Origin: Streptomyces lomondensis | GTDB taxonomy: Bacteria; Actinomycetota; Actinomycetes; Streptomycetales; Streptomycetaceae | Reading direction: 5' to 3' | Length of the DNA stretch: 64,000 bases | NCBI RefSeq assembly: GCF_014651035.1 | Contig: NZ_BMWC01000012.1 | Coordinates: forward strand, 62,001 to 126,000 | Part shown: positions 54,313-63,547 of the stretch, one piece after another | Layout of the letters: every line of letters begins with the position of its first letter | Position numbering within the stretch: the first letter of the stretch is position 1 | Made by a program: the position numbers and the translations under genes | The notes under the pieces: generated by a model | What the model was told of the DNA's origin: nothing | Seen by the model: only the letters and a program-made list of their open reading frames with translations | Database searches by the model: none

Positions 54313-54430
54313 GGGTGGACGGCGGCGCGCTCGTCGCCTGAGAGTGGACGGCGGCACGGTCGTCACCTGGGCGTGGACGGCGGCACGGTCGTCCCCTGCA
54401 AGTGGACGGCAGCACGGTCGTAACCTGAGA
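54286..54430. repeat. 29-bp tandem repeats, five copies
   Basis: Units start at 54286, 54315, 54344, 54373 and 54402 (gtggacggcggcacggtcgt type). Copy one is the 3' end of the SDR gene; later copies diverge by a few bases. Copies run to ten bases before the merR start. Confidence 0.9.
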
Positions 54431-54439
54431 CTGGCGCGC

Positions 54440-54829
54440 ATGGCAGCACCACCTCGTATGCGGATCGGCGAACTCGCCGAGGCGACCGGCACGACAGCGC
54501 GCGCCCTGCGCCACTACGAGCAGGCGGGGCTCATCGCCTCCGAGCGGGCCGCGAACGGCTACCGCCTGTACGACGCCGGTGCGGCCGTCCGCGTCCGCAA
54601 CATCCGCAGTCTGCTGGACGTCGGTCTGACCCTCGACGACGTACGGGTGTTCCTGCCGTGTCTGGACGGCGACGTCACGGCCGGGCCCGCCTCGGACCGG
54701 GCCCTGCGGGTCGCCGCCGACCGGCTCGCGGTGCTGGACGCGCGGATCGCCGCGCAGCTCGCGGTCCGCGAACGGCTGGCCGCGGCTCTGCGTCAGGCCA
54801 CCGGCGAACGCGTACGACCGGTGGCCTGA
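54440..54829 (+). CDS. MerR family transcriptional regulator
   Basis: A 129-residue MerR protein. N-terminal HTH MRIGELAEATGTTARALRHY EQAGLIASERAANGYRLYD, followed by RNIRSLLDVGLTLDDVRVFL and a dimerisation helix (AADRLAVLDARIAAQLAVRE). No metal-binding Cys pair at the end, so it is a small organic-ligand or stress type. ATG 54440; the first Met of MRIGEL (54458) is an alternative. Ribosome binding site is weak. It may regulate the SDR gene upstream. Confidence 0.88.
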   Translation: MAAPPRMRIGELAEATGTTARALRHYEQAGLIASERAANGYRLYDAGAAVRVRNIRSLLDVGLTLDDVRVFLPCLDGDVTAGPASDRALRVAADRLAVLDARIAAQLAVRERLAAALRQATGERVRPVA

Positions 54830-54854
54830 CGGAGCTTCGGCGAATCGGGGGCCG

Positions 54855-57800
54855 TCAGGACCCCAGCACCGACGTCAGGAACTCCCCGACCCACGCCAGC
54901 AGATCCCGCCCGACCAGCGGCTTCCCGCCCACCTTCGCGGTCTTCGGGCGCGGCACCAGCACCTGGTGCACCGCCGGCTTGATGACGACCCCGGGGTACA
55001 GCCGCTTGAGCCGCAGCTCCTGCGACTCGCGCAACTCCACGGGCGCGAACCGGATGTTGGTGCCCTGGAGCACGATCTCGCCGACGCCGCACGCCCGCGC
55101 GAGCATGCGCAGGCCGGCGACGAGCAGCAGGTTCTCCACGGGTTCGGGCAGCTTGCCGTAGCGGTCGACGAGTTCCTCGCGGACGGCCTTGATGTCCTCC
55201 TCCGTGTTGGCGGAGGCGATGGCGCGGTACGCCTGGAGCCTGAGGCGCTCGCCCGGCGCGTAGTCGTGCGGGACGTGCGCGTCGACGGGCAGCTCGATCT
55301 TGACCTCGAGCGGCGGCTCCTCCTCGATCTCGCCGGTCTCCAGCTGGCGCCGGTAGTCCGCGACGGCCTCGCCGACCATCCGCACGTACAGGTCGAAGCC
55401 GACGCCCGCGATGTGGCCGGACTGCTCGCCGCCGAGCAGGTTGCCCGCGCCCCGGATCTCCAGGTCCTTCATCGCCACGTACATGCCGGCGCCCATCTCC
55501 GTGTGCTGCGCGATGGTCGCGAGCCGCTCGTGCGCGGTCTCCGTCAGCGGCTTCTCCGGCGGGTAGAGGAAGTAGGCGTATCCGCGCTCGCGGCCTCGGC
55601 CCACCCGGCCGCGCAGCTGGTGCAGCTGCGACAGGCCGAAGGTGTCGCCGCGCTCCACGATCAGGGTGTTGGCGTTGGAGATGTCGATGCCGGACTCCAC
55701 GATGGTCGTGGACACCAGCACGTCGAACTTCTTCTCCCAGAAGTCGACGACGACCTGCTCCAGCGCCGACTCCGACATCTGCCCGTGCGCGGTGGCGATA
55801 CGGGCCTCGGGGACGATCTCCCGCAGGCGGGCCGCCGCCCGGTCGATCGACTCCACCCGGTTGTGGATGTAGAAGACCTGGCCCTCGCGCAGCAGTTCAC
55901 GGCGGATGGCCGCGCCGATCTGCTTCTCCTCGTACGGACCCACGAAGGTCAGGACCGGGTGCCGCTCCTCCGGCGGCGTGGTGATCGTCGACATCTCGCG
56001 GATGCCGGTCACCGCCATCTCCAGGGTCCTGGGGATGGGTGTGGCGGACATGGTCAGCACGTCGACGTTGGCCCGGAGCTTCTTCAGCTGCTCCTTGTGC
56101 TCGACGCCGAAGCGCTGCTCCTCGTCGACGATGACCAGTCCCAGGTCCTTGAACTTGGTCTCGGAGGAGAACAGCCGGTGCGTGCCGATGACGATGTCGA
56201 CCGAGCCCTCGCGCAGGCCCTCCAGGACGGCCTTGGCCTCGGTGTCGGTCTGGAAGCGGGACAGTGCCTTCACGCTCACCGGGAACTGCGCGTACCGCTC
56301 GCTGAACGTCCCGAAGTGCTGCTGCACCAGCAGTGTCGTGGGCACCAGGACGGCCACCTGCTTGCCGTCCTGGACGGCCTTGAAGGCGGCCCGGACCGCG
56401 ATCTCCGTCTTGCCGTAGCCGACGTCGCCGCAGATCAGGCGGTCCATGGGGACCGACTTCTCCATGTCGTCCTTGACCTCGGCGATGGTGGTGAGCTGGT
56501 CGGGCGTCTCCGCGTACGGGAAGGCGTCCTCCAGCTCGCGCTGCCAGGGGGTGTCGGTGCCGAAGGCGTGCCCGGGGGCCGCCATGCGCGCGCTGTACAG
56601 CTTGATGAGGTCGGCGGCGATCTCCTTGACGGCCTTCTTGGCGCGGGCCTTCGTCTTCGTCCAGTCGGCGCCGCCCAGGCGGTGCAGGGTGGGGGCCTCG
56701 CCGCCGACGTACTTGGTGATCTGCTCCAGCTGGTCGGTGGGGATGTAGAGGCGGTCGCCGGGCTGGCCGCGCTTGGCGGGCGCGTACTCGACAACCAGGT
56801 ACTCGCGGGTCGCGCCCTGCACGGTGCGCTGCACCATCTCGATGTAGCGGCCCACGCCGTGCTGCTCGTGGACGATGTAGTCGCCCGCCTCCAGGGTGAG
56901 CGGGTCGATGGTCTTGCGGCGGCGGGCCGGCATCCGGGCGCCCTCGCGGCCGGACGCCTTCTGGCCGGACAGGTCCGTCTCGGTCAGGACGGCGAGTCTG
57001 AGCGCCGCGTCCACGAAGCCGTGCTCGATCGAGCCGCACGCCACGTGCACGACCGACGGGGAGATCTCGGCGAGGTCGGCGTCCAGGCGGGCCGCGATGC
57101 CCTCGCCGCCCAGGACCTCGACCGTACGGGCGGCCGGGCCGTGAGCCTCGGTGACGAACACCGCGCGCCAGCCGTCGGCGAGCCAGCCCTTGGTGTCGGC
57201 GAGGGCCTTGGCGGTGTCGCCCCGGTAGGTCTCCGGTGCGTGCATGCCGAGCTTGAGGGTGTCCTCGTCCAGCTCCTCGTCGGCGGCGAACGGCGACACC
57301 GACCACCACATCATGTCCAGCTCGCGGGCCCGGTCCCGGACGTCCGCGATGGACCACAGGGAGGCCGCGCCGACGTCGATGGGCGCCTCGCCGCCGCCCG
57401 CGGTGGCCGCCCAGGAGGCCTGGAGGAACTCCTGGGAGGTGGCCACGAGGTCCGACGCGCGCGTGCGGACCCGCTCCGGGTCGCACACCACGGCCATGGC
57501 GCCCTTGGGCAGCACGTCGAGCAGCAGCTCCATGTCGTCGACCAGGACCGGAGCGAGGGACTCCATGCCCTCGACGGCGATCCCCTCGGCGATCTTGCCG
57601 AGCAGTTCACCGAGCTCGGGGTGCTGCTCGGCCAGGGCACGCGCCCGCGTGCGGACGTCCTCGGTGAGCAGCAGCTCGCGGCACGGCGGCGCCCACAGGC
57701 CGTGCTCGGCGACTTCGAGGGAGCGCTGGTCGGCGACCTTGAAGTAGCGGATCTCCTCGACGTCGTCGCCCCAGAACTCGATGCGCAGGGGGTGTTCCTC

Positions 57801-58388
57801 GGTGGGCGGGAACACGTCGAGGATGCCGCCGCGCACGGCGAACTCGCCGCGCTTCTCGACGAGTTCCACGCGCGCGTAGGCGGCGGCCACGAGGGCCTCC
57901 ACCACCTCGTTCAGATCGGCGCTCTGCCCGGTCCTCAGGGCGACCGGCTCCAGGTCGCCCAGGCCCTTGACCTGCGGCTGGAGCACGGACCGCACGGGCG
58001 CCACGACGACGGAGACCGGGCCGGTCTCGGGGTCGTCGGGGCGGGGGTGGGACAAGCGGCGCAGCACGGCCAGGCGGCGGCCGACGGTGTCGCTGCGGGG
58101 GCTGAGCCGCTCGTGCGGGAGCGTCTCCCACGACGGGTACTCCACGACCCCCTCGGGCGGGAGGAGGGAGCGCAGGGCTGCGGCCAGGTCCTCCGCCTCG
58201 CGGCCCGTCGCCGTCACCGCCAGCACCGGGCGGCCCGTGTCGCGGGCCAGGGCGGCGACGGCGAAGGGGCGGGCCGCAGGGGGGCCGACCAGGTCGACAT
58301 GCATGCGGTTGCCGTCTGCGGCCGCCTTGATCGCTTCCGCGAGCGCGGCGTCCTTGACTACGGCGTCGAGCAGACCGTGCAGGCTCAT
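54855..58388 (-). CDS. mfd: transcription-repair coupling factor
   Basis: A 1177-residue SF2 translocase that removes stalled RNA polymerase from lesions and recruits UvrA. Order: UvrB-like module (~1-300; LPHERLSPRSDTVGRRLAVL), RNA polymerase-interacting domain (~490-560; DYIVHEQHGVGRYIEMVQRT), RecG-like ATPase with GDVGYGKTEIA (Walker A), VIVDEEQRFGV (DEEQ box), SATPIPRTL, QLRGRVGRGRERGYAYF (motif VI), and the C-terminal TRCF domain. Start at ATG 58388; its ribosome binding site is poor, but length fits. Monocistronic as far as visible. Confidence 0.96.
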   Translation of the reverse strand: MSLHGLLDAVVKDAALAEAIKAAADGNRMHVDLVGPPAARPFAVAALARDTGRPVLAVTATGREAEDLAAALRSLLPPEGVVEYPSWETLPHERLSPRSDTVGRRLAVLRRLSHPRPDDPETGPVSVVVAPVRSVLQPQVKGLGDLEPVALRTGQSADLNEVVEALVAAAYARVELVEKRGEFAVRGGILDVFPPTEEHPLRIEFWGDDVEEIRYFKVADQRSLEVAEHGLWAPPCRELLLTEDVRTRARALAEQHPELGELLGKIAEGIAVEGMESLAPVLVDDMELLLDVLPKGAMAVVCDPERVRTRASDLVATSQEFLQASWAATAGGGEAPIDVGAASLWSIADVRDRARELDMMWWSVSPFAADEELDEDTLKLGMHAPETYRGDTAKALADTKGWLADGWRAVFVTEAHGPAARTVEVLGGEGIAARLDADLAEISPSVVHVACGSIEHGFVDAALRLAVLTETDLSGQKASGREGARMPARRRKTIDPLTLEAGDYIVHEQHGVGRYIEMVQRTVQGATREYLVVEYAPAKRGQPGDRLYIPTDQLEQITKYVGGEAPTLHRLGGADWTKTKARAKKAVKEIAADLIKLYSARMAAPGHAFGTDTPWQRELEDAFPYAETPDQLTTIAEVKDDMEKSVPMDRLICGDVGYGKTEIAVRAAFKAVQDGKQVAVLVPTTLLVQQHFGTFSERYAQFPVSVKALSRFQTDTEAKAVLEGLREGSVDIVIGTHRLFSSETKFKDLGLVIVDEEQRFGVEHKEQLKKLRANVDVLTMSATPIPRTLEMAVTGIREMSTITTPPEERHPVLTFVGPYEEKQIGAAIRRELLREGQVFYIHNRVESIDRAAARLREIVPEARIATAHGQMSESALEQVVVDFWEKKFDVLVSTTIVESGIDISNANTLIVERGDTFGLSQLHQLRGRVGRGRERGYAYFLYPPEKPLTETAHERLATIAQHTEMGAGMYVAMKDLEIRGAGNLLGGEQSGHIAGVGFDLYVRMVGEAVADYRRQLETGEIEEEPPLEVKIELPVDAHVPHDYAPGERLRLQAYRAIASANTEEDIKAVREELVDRYGKLPEPVENLLLVAGLRMLARACGVGEIVLQGTNIRFAPVELRESQELRLKRLYPGVVIKPAVHQVLVPRPKTAKVGGKPLVGRDLLAWVGEFLTSVLGS

Positions 58389-58641
58389 TCGGGGCTTTTT
58401 CCGTCCAGGGGGTGGGCAACACGACGGGCCCGACGCGCGCCGCGGGCCGGGGGTCTCCAGCGTACGACGCTGCGCGCCCGAGCGGCGGGCCTGTGGACAA
58501 CGCCCGTCCTCCCCCGGCCGTGGCCCGCCCCCGCCGGTCAAGGGGGAATGAGCCGCGCAATCTTCACAACATCACCCCCACCAGTTGTTTTCGCCACGGC
58601 ATGATCTGTCCGATTCCGCGCACCCCTCCGTAAGGCACGGC
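58389..58641. other. divergent promoter region of mfd and the DUF2079 gene
   Basis: No gene, no obvious operator or repeat; a mildly AT-richer patch at 58555-58600 may carry the rightward promoter. Confidence 0.35.
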
Positions 58642-60081
58642 ATGCCTGCCTCCACCCTCCAGGTCTCACCGCCCCGCATACCGACGCCGGTCGCCCACGC
58701 CCCGGGCGACCGGCGCCCCCTGCCCGCGCGATGGGGCCCCTGGATCCTCGCCACCGCCCTCTTCGTCGCCTACGCGACCGTCTCCGTCGGCCGTTACCGG
58801 CACCTGACCACCCTCTCCTGGGACCTGGGCATCTTCGAGCAGGCCGTACGCGCCTACGCGCATCTGCGGGCGCCGGTCGCCGACCTCAAGGGGCCGGGGT
58901 TCGACATCCTGGGCGACCACTTCAGCCCGGTGACCGCCCTGCTCGCGCCCGTGTACCGGCTGTTCCCCTCGCCGGTCACGCTGCTGGTCGCGCAGGCGGC
59001 GCTCCTCGCGCTGTCCGCCGTGCCGGTCACCCGGGCCGCCGCCCGGCTCCTGGGGCGCCACCGGGGTCTCGCGCTCGGCCTCGCGTACGGGCTGTCCTGG
59101 GGCATCCAGCGCGCCGTCGACTTCGACTTCCACGAGATCTGCTTCGCCGTCCCGCTGATCGCCTTCTCCCTGGAGGCGCTCCTCGCGCAGCGCCGGCGCG
59201 CGGCCCTGTGCTGGGCGCTTCCCCTGGTGCTGGTCAAGGAGGACCTGGGGCTGACGCTGGCGGCGATCGCGCTGGTCGTGGCCTGGCGGGCGCGCGGCCG
59301 GTCGCCCCGGGCGGTGCGGTACGCGCTCGGGGTCGCGGTGTTCGGCGTGGCGGCGTCGGTCCTCGTCCTCACCGTGGTGATCCCGTCGTTCAACACCTCG
59401 GGCGCCTACGACTACTGGACCAAGGTCAGCGACGCGGGCAGCCCCTTCGACGGCCTCGACACCAAGCTGCGCACCCTCGCCTGGCTGCTGATCCCCACCA
59501 CCGGGCTGCTCGCCCTGCGCTCCCCGCTGCTGCTGGTCGCGCTGCCGACCCTCGGCTGGCGCTTCCTGTCCGGCGACGAGCACTACTGGGGCACCGACTG
59601 GCACTACAGCGCGGTGCTGATGCCGGTCGTCTTCCTCGCTCTCGCCGACGCCCTCACGACCGCGCGCCTCAGCACGCGCGCGTGGCTGCGCTCGTACGCC
59701 GTCCATCTGCCGGCCGCCGTCGCCGCCGCGGCCCTGGCGCTGACGACCTCGCTGCCGCTGGCGCAGCTGGCGGAGGCCGGGATCTACGGCAAGCCCGCCG
59801 CGGTGTCCGGCGTCGAACGGCTGCTGGCGCGGATACCCGACGGTGCCACCGTCGAGGCCAACGTCGGCCCGATCAGCCGCCTCACCTCGCGCTGCCGGGT
59901 CTTCTGGCTCGGCAACACCCAGGGCGTCACCCCCGAGTACATCGCCCTGGAGAACGTCGGCGGCAAGTACCGCGACCCGGTGGGCTACGCCCGGCAGCTG
60001 CACCCTCGCGCCGAGTACGCCGTCGCAGGGGAGGCCAACGGGTACGTGGTCCTCCAGCGGTGGACGGCGACCACCGGCTGA
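58642..60081 (+). CDS. DUF2079 polytopic membrane protein
   Basis: A 479-residue membrane protein with about ten hydrophobic segments; ATG 58642 after TAAGG. Family motifs appear early: LSWDLGIFEQAVRAYAHLRA, FDILGDHFSPVTALLAPVYR, and DFDFHEICFAVPLIAFSLEA, resembling the GT-C glycosyltransferase fold with the first-loop acidic residues. The C-terminal ~90 residues (VEANVGPISRLTSRCRVFWL) form a small outer domain. DUF2079 proteins are thought to be polyprenol-dependent glycosyltransferases; donor and acceptor are unknown. Confidence 0.87.
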   Translation: MPASTLQVSPPRIPTPVAHAPGDRRPLPARWGPWILATALFVAYATVSVGRYRHLTTLSWDLGIFEQAVRAYAHLRAPVADLKGPGFDILGDHFSPVTALLAPVYRLFPSPVTLLVAQAALLALSAVPVTRAAARLLGRHRGLALGLAYGLSWGIQRAVDFDFHEICFAVPLIAFSLEALLAQRRRAALCWALPLVLVKEDLGLTLAAIALVVAWRARGRSPRAVRYALGVAVFGVAASVLVLTVVIPSFNTSGAYDYWTKVSDAGSPFDGLDTKLRTLAWLLIPTTGLLALRSPLLLVALPTLGWRFLSGDEHYWGTDWHYSAVLMPVVFLALADALTTARLSTRAWLRSYAVHLPAAVAAAALALTTSLPLAQLAEAGIYGKPAAVSGVERLLARIPDGATVEANVGPISRLTSRCRVFWLGNTQGVTPEYIALENVGGKYRDPVGYARQLHPRAEYAVAGEANGYVVLQRWTATTG

Positions 60082-60106
60082 CGCACCGTGCGGCAGGCAC
60101 GACGCC

Positions 60107-60145
60107 GGGCCCGCCCCGGAGGCGCCAGGCCTCCGGGGCGGGCCC
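60107..60145. terminator. bidirectional terminator
   Basis: A perfect 16-bp stem (60107-60122 with 60130-60145) and a 7-base loop between convergent genes. Confidence 0.85.
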
Positions 60146-60182
60146 ATCCCCCGCAACCCCCGTGTGCGGTGGTCCTGGGTGA

Positions 60183-62762
60183 CTACTCGGTCGCGATCGC
60201 GTTCAGGACGTTCATCCGGCCCGCCCGGAACGCCGGGATCAGTGCCGCGAACAGGCCCACGAACGCCGAGCTGATGAAGACCCCGATGATCGTCGGCCAC
60301 GGGATGTCCAGGACCATCAGGCCCTCCAGAGCCAGCAGCTGCTGTGCCGTGGCGCCCCAGCCCATGCCCAGTCCGAGGCCCAGCAGGGCGCCGAAGAGGG
60401 CGATGACCACCGACTCCATACGGATCATGCGGCGCAGCTGGCGGCGCGAGAGGCCGATCGCCCGCATCAGGCCGATCTCCCGGGTGCGCTCCACCACCGA
60501 CAGGGCCAGGGTGTTCACCACGCCCAGGATGGCGACGATGATCGCCAGGGCCAGCAGGCCGTAGATCATGTTGAGCAGCTGGCCGATCTGGTCCTTCAGG
60601 GCGTCCTTGTAGTCGGTCTGGTCGCGCACGGTGTACTGCGGGTAGTCGTGCAGCGCCGACTTCAGGGACTTGTAGGCGGCGTCCTGCTGCCCGTCCTTGG
60701 CCGAGGCGAAGACCAGCGAGTCCAGCGGCATCTTGTCGGCCGGGACGTACTTGGCCATCGTCGCGATGGACGTGTACATCGCGCCCGCGTCGATCACGAC
60801 GTCACTGCTGGTGATCGCCCGGACCGTCAGGTCGGCCGCGGAGCCGTCCTTGAAGGCCACCTTGACCTTGGAGCCGAGGCTGATGCCGTGGTCCTTGGCG
60901 AACTTCTCGTGCACCGACATCGAGTCGGGCTTGTAGGCGTCCGGGAGCTTGCCCGCGACCGTCTCGGTGCGCAGGTCGGTCGCGTACGACGGGTCCGCCG
61001 CGGTGATCGACGTGTCCTTGAGGGTCTTGCCGTCGGGGGTGGTGAAGTCGGCCTTGGTCCACTTGTACTCGGTGATCCGCTCCAGTTCCGGCGTCGACTT
61101 CATGGCCTTGACCGCCTGCGGGGTGATCAGCTGGCCGCTGTCGGACTGGACGATGAAGTCCGTGCCGACGGTCTTGTCGAGCTGGTCGGTGGCGGAGGCC
61201 ACCATGGAGGAGCCGACCACGGACAGGCACGCCACCAGCGCGAGGCCGATCATCAGCGCGGCGCCCGTGGCGCCGGTGCGGCGCGGGTTGCGCAGGGCGT
61301 TGCGCTCGGCCATGCGCCCCACGGGGCCGAACATCCGCAGCAGGACGGCGCCGAGGACGCGGACCACACCGCCGGCGAGCAGCGGGCCGATGACGACGAA
61401 GCCGATCAGCGACAGCACCACGCCGATGCCGAGCCACAGCGAGCCGTCCGTGGCCTTGTCGGCCGCCGCCGCCAGGTACAGGGCGAAGACACCGACGCCG
61501 GTGAGGACCGTGCCGATCACGCCGCGTATCCAGCCGGCCCTGGCGTCCGCGGGGGCGCCCGCGTCGCGCAGGGCGGCCATCGGGGAGATCTTGCCGGCGC
61601 GCCGGGCGGGCAGGTAGGCGGCCAGGACGGTGACGATCACGCCGAGGACGAGGCCGACCACGGGGGTCGTCCAGGCCACGGTGAGGTCACCGGTGGACAG
61701 CTCCATGCCCATCTGGCCCATGAGCTTCATCAGCCCGACCGCGAGGCCGACGCCCGCGGCGACGCCGAGCACCGATCCGACGAGGCCGAGCAGCAGGGCC
61801 TCGGCCAGCACCGAGCGGTTGACCTGCTTGCGGGAGGAGCCGATGGCCCGCATCAGGCCGATCTCCCGGGTGCGCTGGGCGACCAGCATGGAGAAGGTGT
61901 TGATGATCAGGAAGATGCCGACGAGGAAGGCGATCCCGGCGAAGCCGAGCATGGCGTACTTCATGACGTTCATGAAGCCCGCGACGTCCTTCTGGTTGGC
62001 GTCGGCGGTCTCCTTGGCGGTCTTGACCTGGTAGTCGGCGCCCAGCTCGGCCGTGACGTTCTTCTTCAGCTGCGCGTCGCTGACGCCGGAGGCCGCGGTG
62101 ACGTTGACGTTGGTGTAGACCCCGGACTCGCCGACCAGGGTCTGCTGGGCGGTCTTCGTGTCGAGGTAGAAGATCGCGGCGCCGGGGTTGGTGACGGTGA
62201 AGTCGGCGATGCCGGAGATCTTCGCCTTGTGTGTGCCGACCGCGCTGATCACGCCGATCTCGTCGCCGAGCTTCAGGTCGTGCTTGTCGGCGGTGTCGGC
62301 GTCGACCATGATCTGGTCGCCGCTCCGGGGCGCCGCACCGGAGGTGATCTTCATGGTGCGGGCCTCGTTGGCGTTCCAGCTGCCGACGATCGTCGGGGCG
62401 CCGCTGGAGGGCGACAGGTTGTCCTTGTCGGCGTCGACGACGGTCACCGACGTGGAGAACACGGTGCCCTCGGCGGACTTCACGCCGTCTGCCTTGCGCA
62501 CCTCGGCGAGCACGGAGGCCGGCATGACCGGCGGCCTGCCGTTGTCGGCGGTCGTCTCGCCGCTGTCGGAGGCGCCCTTGGCGCTCACCGTCACGTCCGA
62601 GGAGGTGGCCGCGAAGAGCTTGTCGAACGTCGTGGACATGGTGTCCGTGAAGACGAGCGTCCCGCAGACGAAGGCCACCGACAGCAGGACGGCGATCGCG
62701 GAGAGCGCCATGCGGCCCTTGTGCGCGAGGAAGTTGCGCATCGAGGTCTTCATGACGGTCAT
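60183..62762 (-). CDS. FtsX-like ABC permease, pair 2
   Basis: An 859-residue permease with two FtsX domains, paralogous to the one at 30986-33514. N-terminal helix KGRMALSAIAVLLSVAFVCG TLVF, outer domain, three helices with REIGLMRAIGSSRKQVNRSV, then a second set ending REIGLMRAIGLSRRQLRRMI. ATG 62762 overlaps the ATPase stop (ATGA), so translation is coupled. Partner of the ATPase at 62759-63547 in an exporter of the MacB class. Same-length domains and motif wording as pair 1 argue for a duplication. Confidence 0.93.
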   Translation of the reverse strand: MTVMKTSMRNFLAHKGRMALSAIAVLLSVAFVCGTLVFTDTMSTTFDKLFAATSSDVTVSAKGASDSGETTADNGRPPVMPASVLAEVRKADGVKSAEGTVFSTSVTVVDADKDNLSPSSGAPTIVGSWNANEARTMKITSGAAPRSGDQIMVDADTADKHDLKLGDEIGVISAVGTHKAKISGIADFTVTNPGAAIFYLDTKTAQQTLVGESGVYTNVNVTAASGVSDAQLKKNVTAELGADYQVKTAKETADANQKDVAGFMNVMKYAMLGFAGIAFLVGIFLIINTFSMLVAQRTREIGLMRAIGSSRKQVNRSVLAEALLLGLVGSVLGVAAGVGLAVGLMKLMGQMGMELSTGDLTVAWTTPVVGLVLGVIVTVLAAYLPARRAGKISPMAALRDAGAPADARAGWIRGVIGTVLTGVGVFALYLAAAADKATDGSLWLGIGVVLSLIGFVVIGPLLAGGVVRVLGAVLLRMFGPVGRMAERNALRNPRRTGATGAALMIGLALVACLSVVGSSMVASATDQLDKTVGTDFIVQSDSGQLITPQAVKAMKSTPELERITEYKWTKADFTTPDGKTLKDTSITAADPSYATDLRTETVAGKLPDAYKPDSMSVHEKFAKDHGISLGSKVKVAFKDGSAADLTVRAITSSDVVIDAGAMYTSIATMAKYVPADKMPLDSLVFASAKDGQQDAAYKSLKSALHDYPQYTVRDQTDYKDALKDQIGQLLNMIYGLLALAIIVAILGVVNTLALSVVERTREIGLMRAIGLSRRQLRRMIRMESVVIALFGALLGLGLGMGWGATAQQLLALEGLMVLDIPWPTIIGVFISSAFVGLFAALIPAFRAGRMNVLNAIATE

Positions 62763-63547
62763 GACGTGCGCCCCCGGGCGTCGAAGTCCTTCATGCGGTC
62801 CAGGACGGCCTCCGCGGTGGGCTTGTACATCTCGTCGACGATGCGGCCGTCGGCGAGGTACAGCACACGGTCCGCGTACGAGGCGGCCACCGGGTCGTGC
62901 GTGACCATGACGATGGTCTGCCCGAGTTCGTCCACCGAGCGGCGCAGGAAGCCCAGCACCTCGGCGCCCGCGCGCGAGTCGAGGTTTCCGGTCGGCTCGT
63001 CCCCGAAGATGATCTCGGGCCGGGCCGCGAGCGCCCGCGCGACGGCGACGCGCTGCTGCTGGCCGCCGGAGAGCTGGGTGGGCCGGTGCTTGAGCCGGTC
63101 GGCGAGCCCGACGGTCTCCACGACCCGCGTCAGCCACTGCTGGTCCGGCTTGCGGCCCGCGATGTCCATGGGCAGCGTGATGTTCTCTATGGCGTTCAGC
63201 GTCGGCAGCAGGTTGAACGCCTGGAAGATGAACCCGATCCGGTCCCGGCGCAGCTGCGTGAGCTTCTTGTCCTTCAGGCCGGTGATCTCGGTCTCGTCGA
63301 GGTAGATCTGCCCGCTGGTGACGGTGTCGAGCCCGGCGAGGCAGTGCATGAGCGTGGACTTGCCGGACCCCGAGGGGCCCATGATCGCGGTGAACTGGCC
63401 GCGTGCGATGTCCACGTCGACGTGGTCGAGGGCGACGACCCGGGTCTCACCGGACCCGTACGCCTTCACGACCTGCCGCGCCCGCGCGGCAACGGCCGTA
63501 CGCCCTCCAGTACCCCCGTGCCTGGGAATGGTCACAGCCGAAGTCAC
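62759..63547 (-). CDS. ABC transporter ATP-binding protein, pair 2
   Basis: A 262-residue ATPase with Walker A GPSGSGKSTLMH, Q-loop FIFQAFNLLPTL, LSGGQQQRVAVARALA, EIIFGDEPTGNLDS and VMVTHDP. Most of these blocks are identical to the ATPase at 30177-30947; the main differences are in the first ~25 residues. GTG 63547 after AGGAGACATACC. Its stop overlaps the permease start. Transcribed leftward from a 450-bp upstream region. Confidence 0.94.
   Translation of the reverse strand: MTSAVTIPRHGGTGGRTAVAARARQVVKAYGSGETRVVALDHVDVDIARGQFTAIMGPSGSGKSTLMHCLAGLDTVTSGQIYLDETEITGLKDKKLTQLRRDRIGFIFQAFNLLPTLNAIENITLPMDIAGRKPDQQWLTRVVETVGLADRLKHRPTQLSGGQQQRVAVARALAARPEIIFGDEPTGNLDSRAGAEVLGFLRRSVDELGQTIVMVTHDPVAASYADRVLYLADGRIVDEMYKPTAEAVLDRMKDFDARGRTS

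Noticed and set aside
54966-58604. A 1212-codon open frame opposite mfd
   Set aside because: High GC makes antisense frames open; the amino acid content is Gly/Arg/Val/Asp-biased with no domains, and mfd on the other strand is certain.
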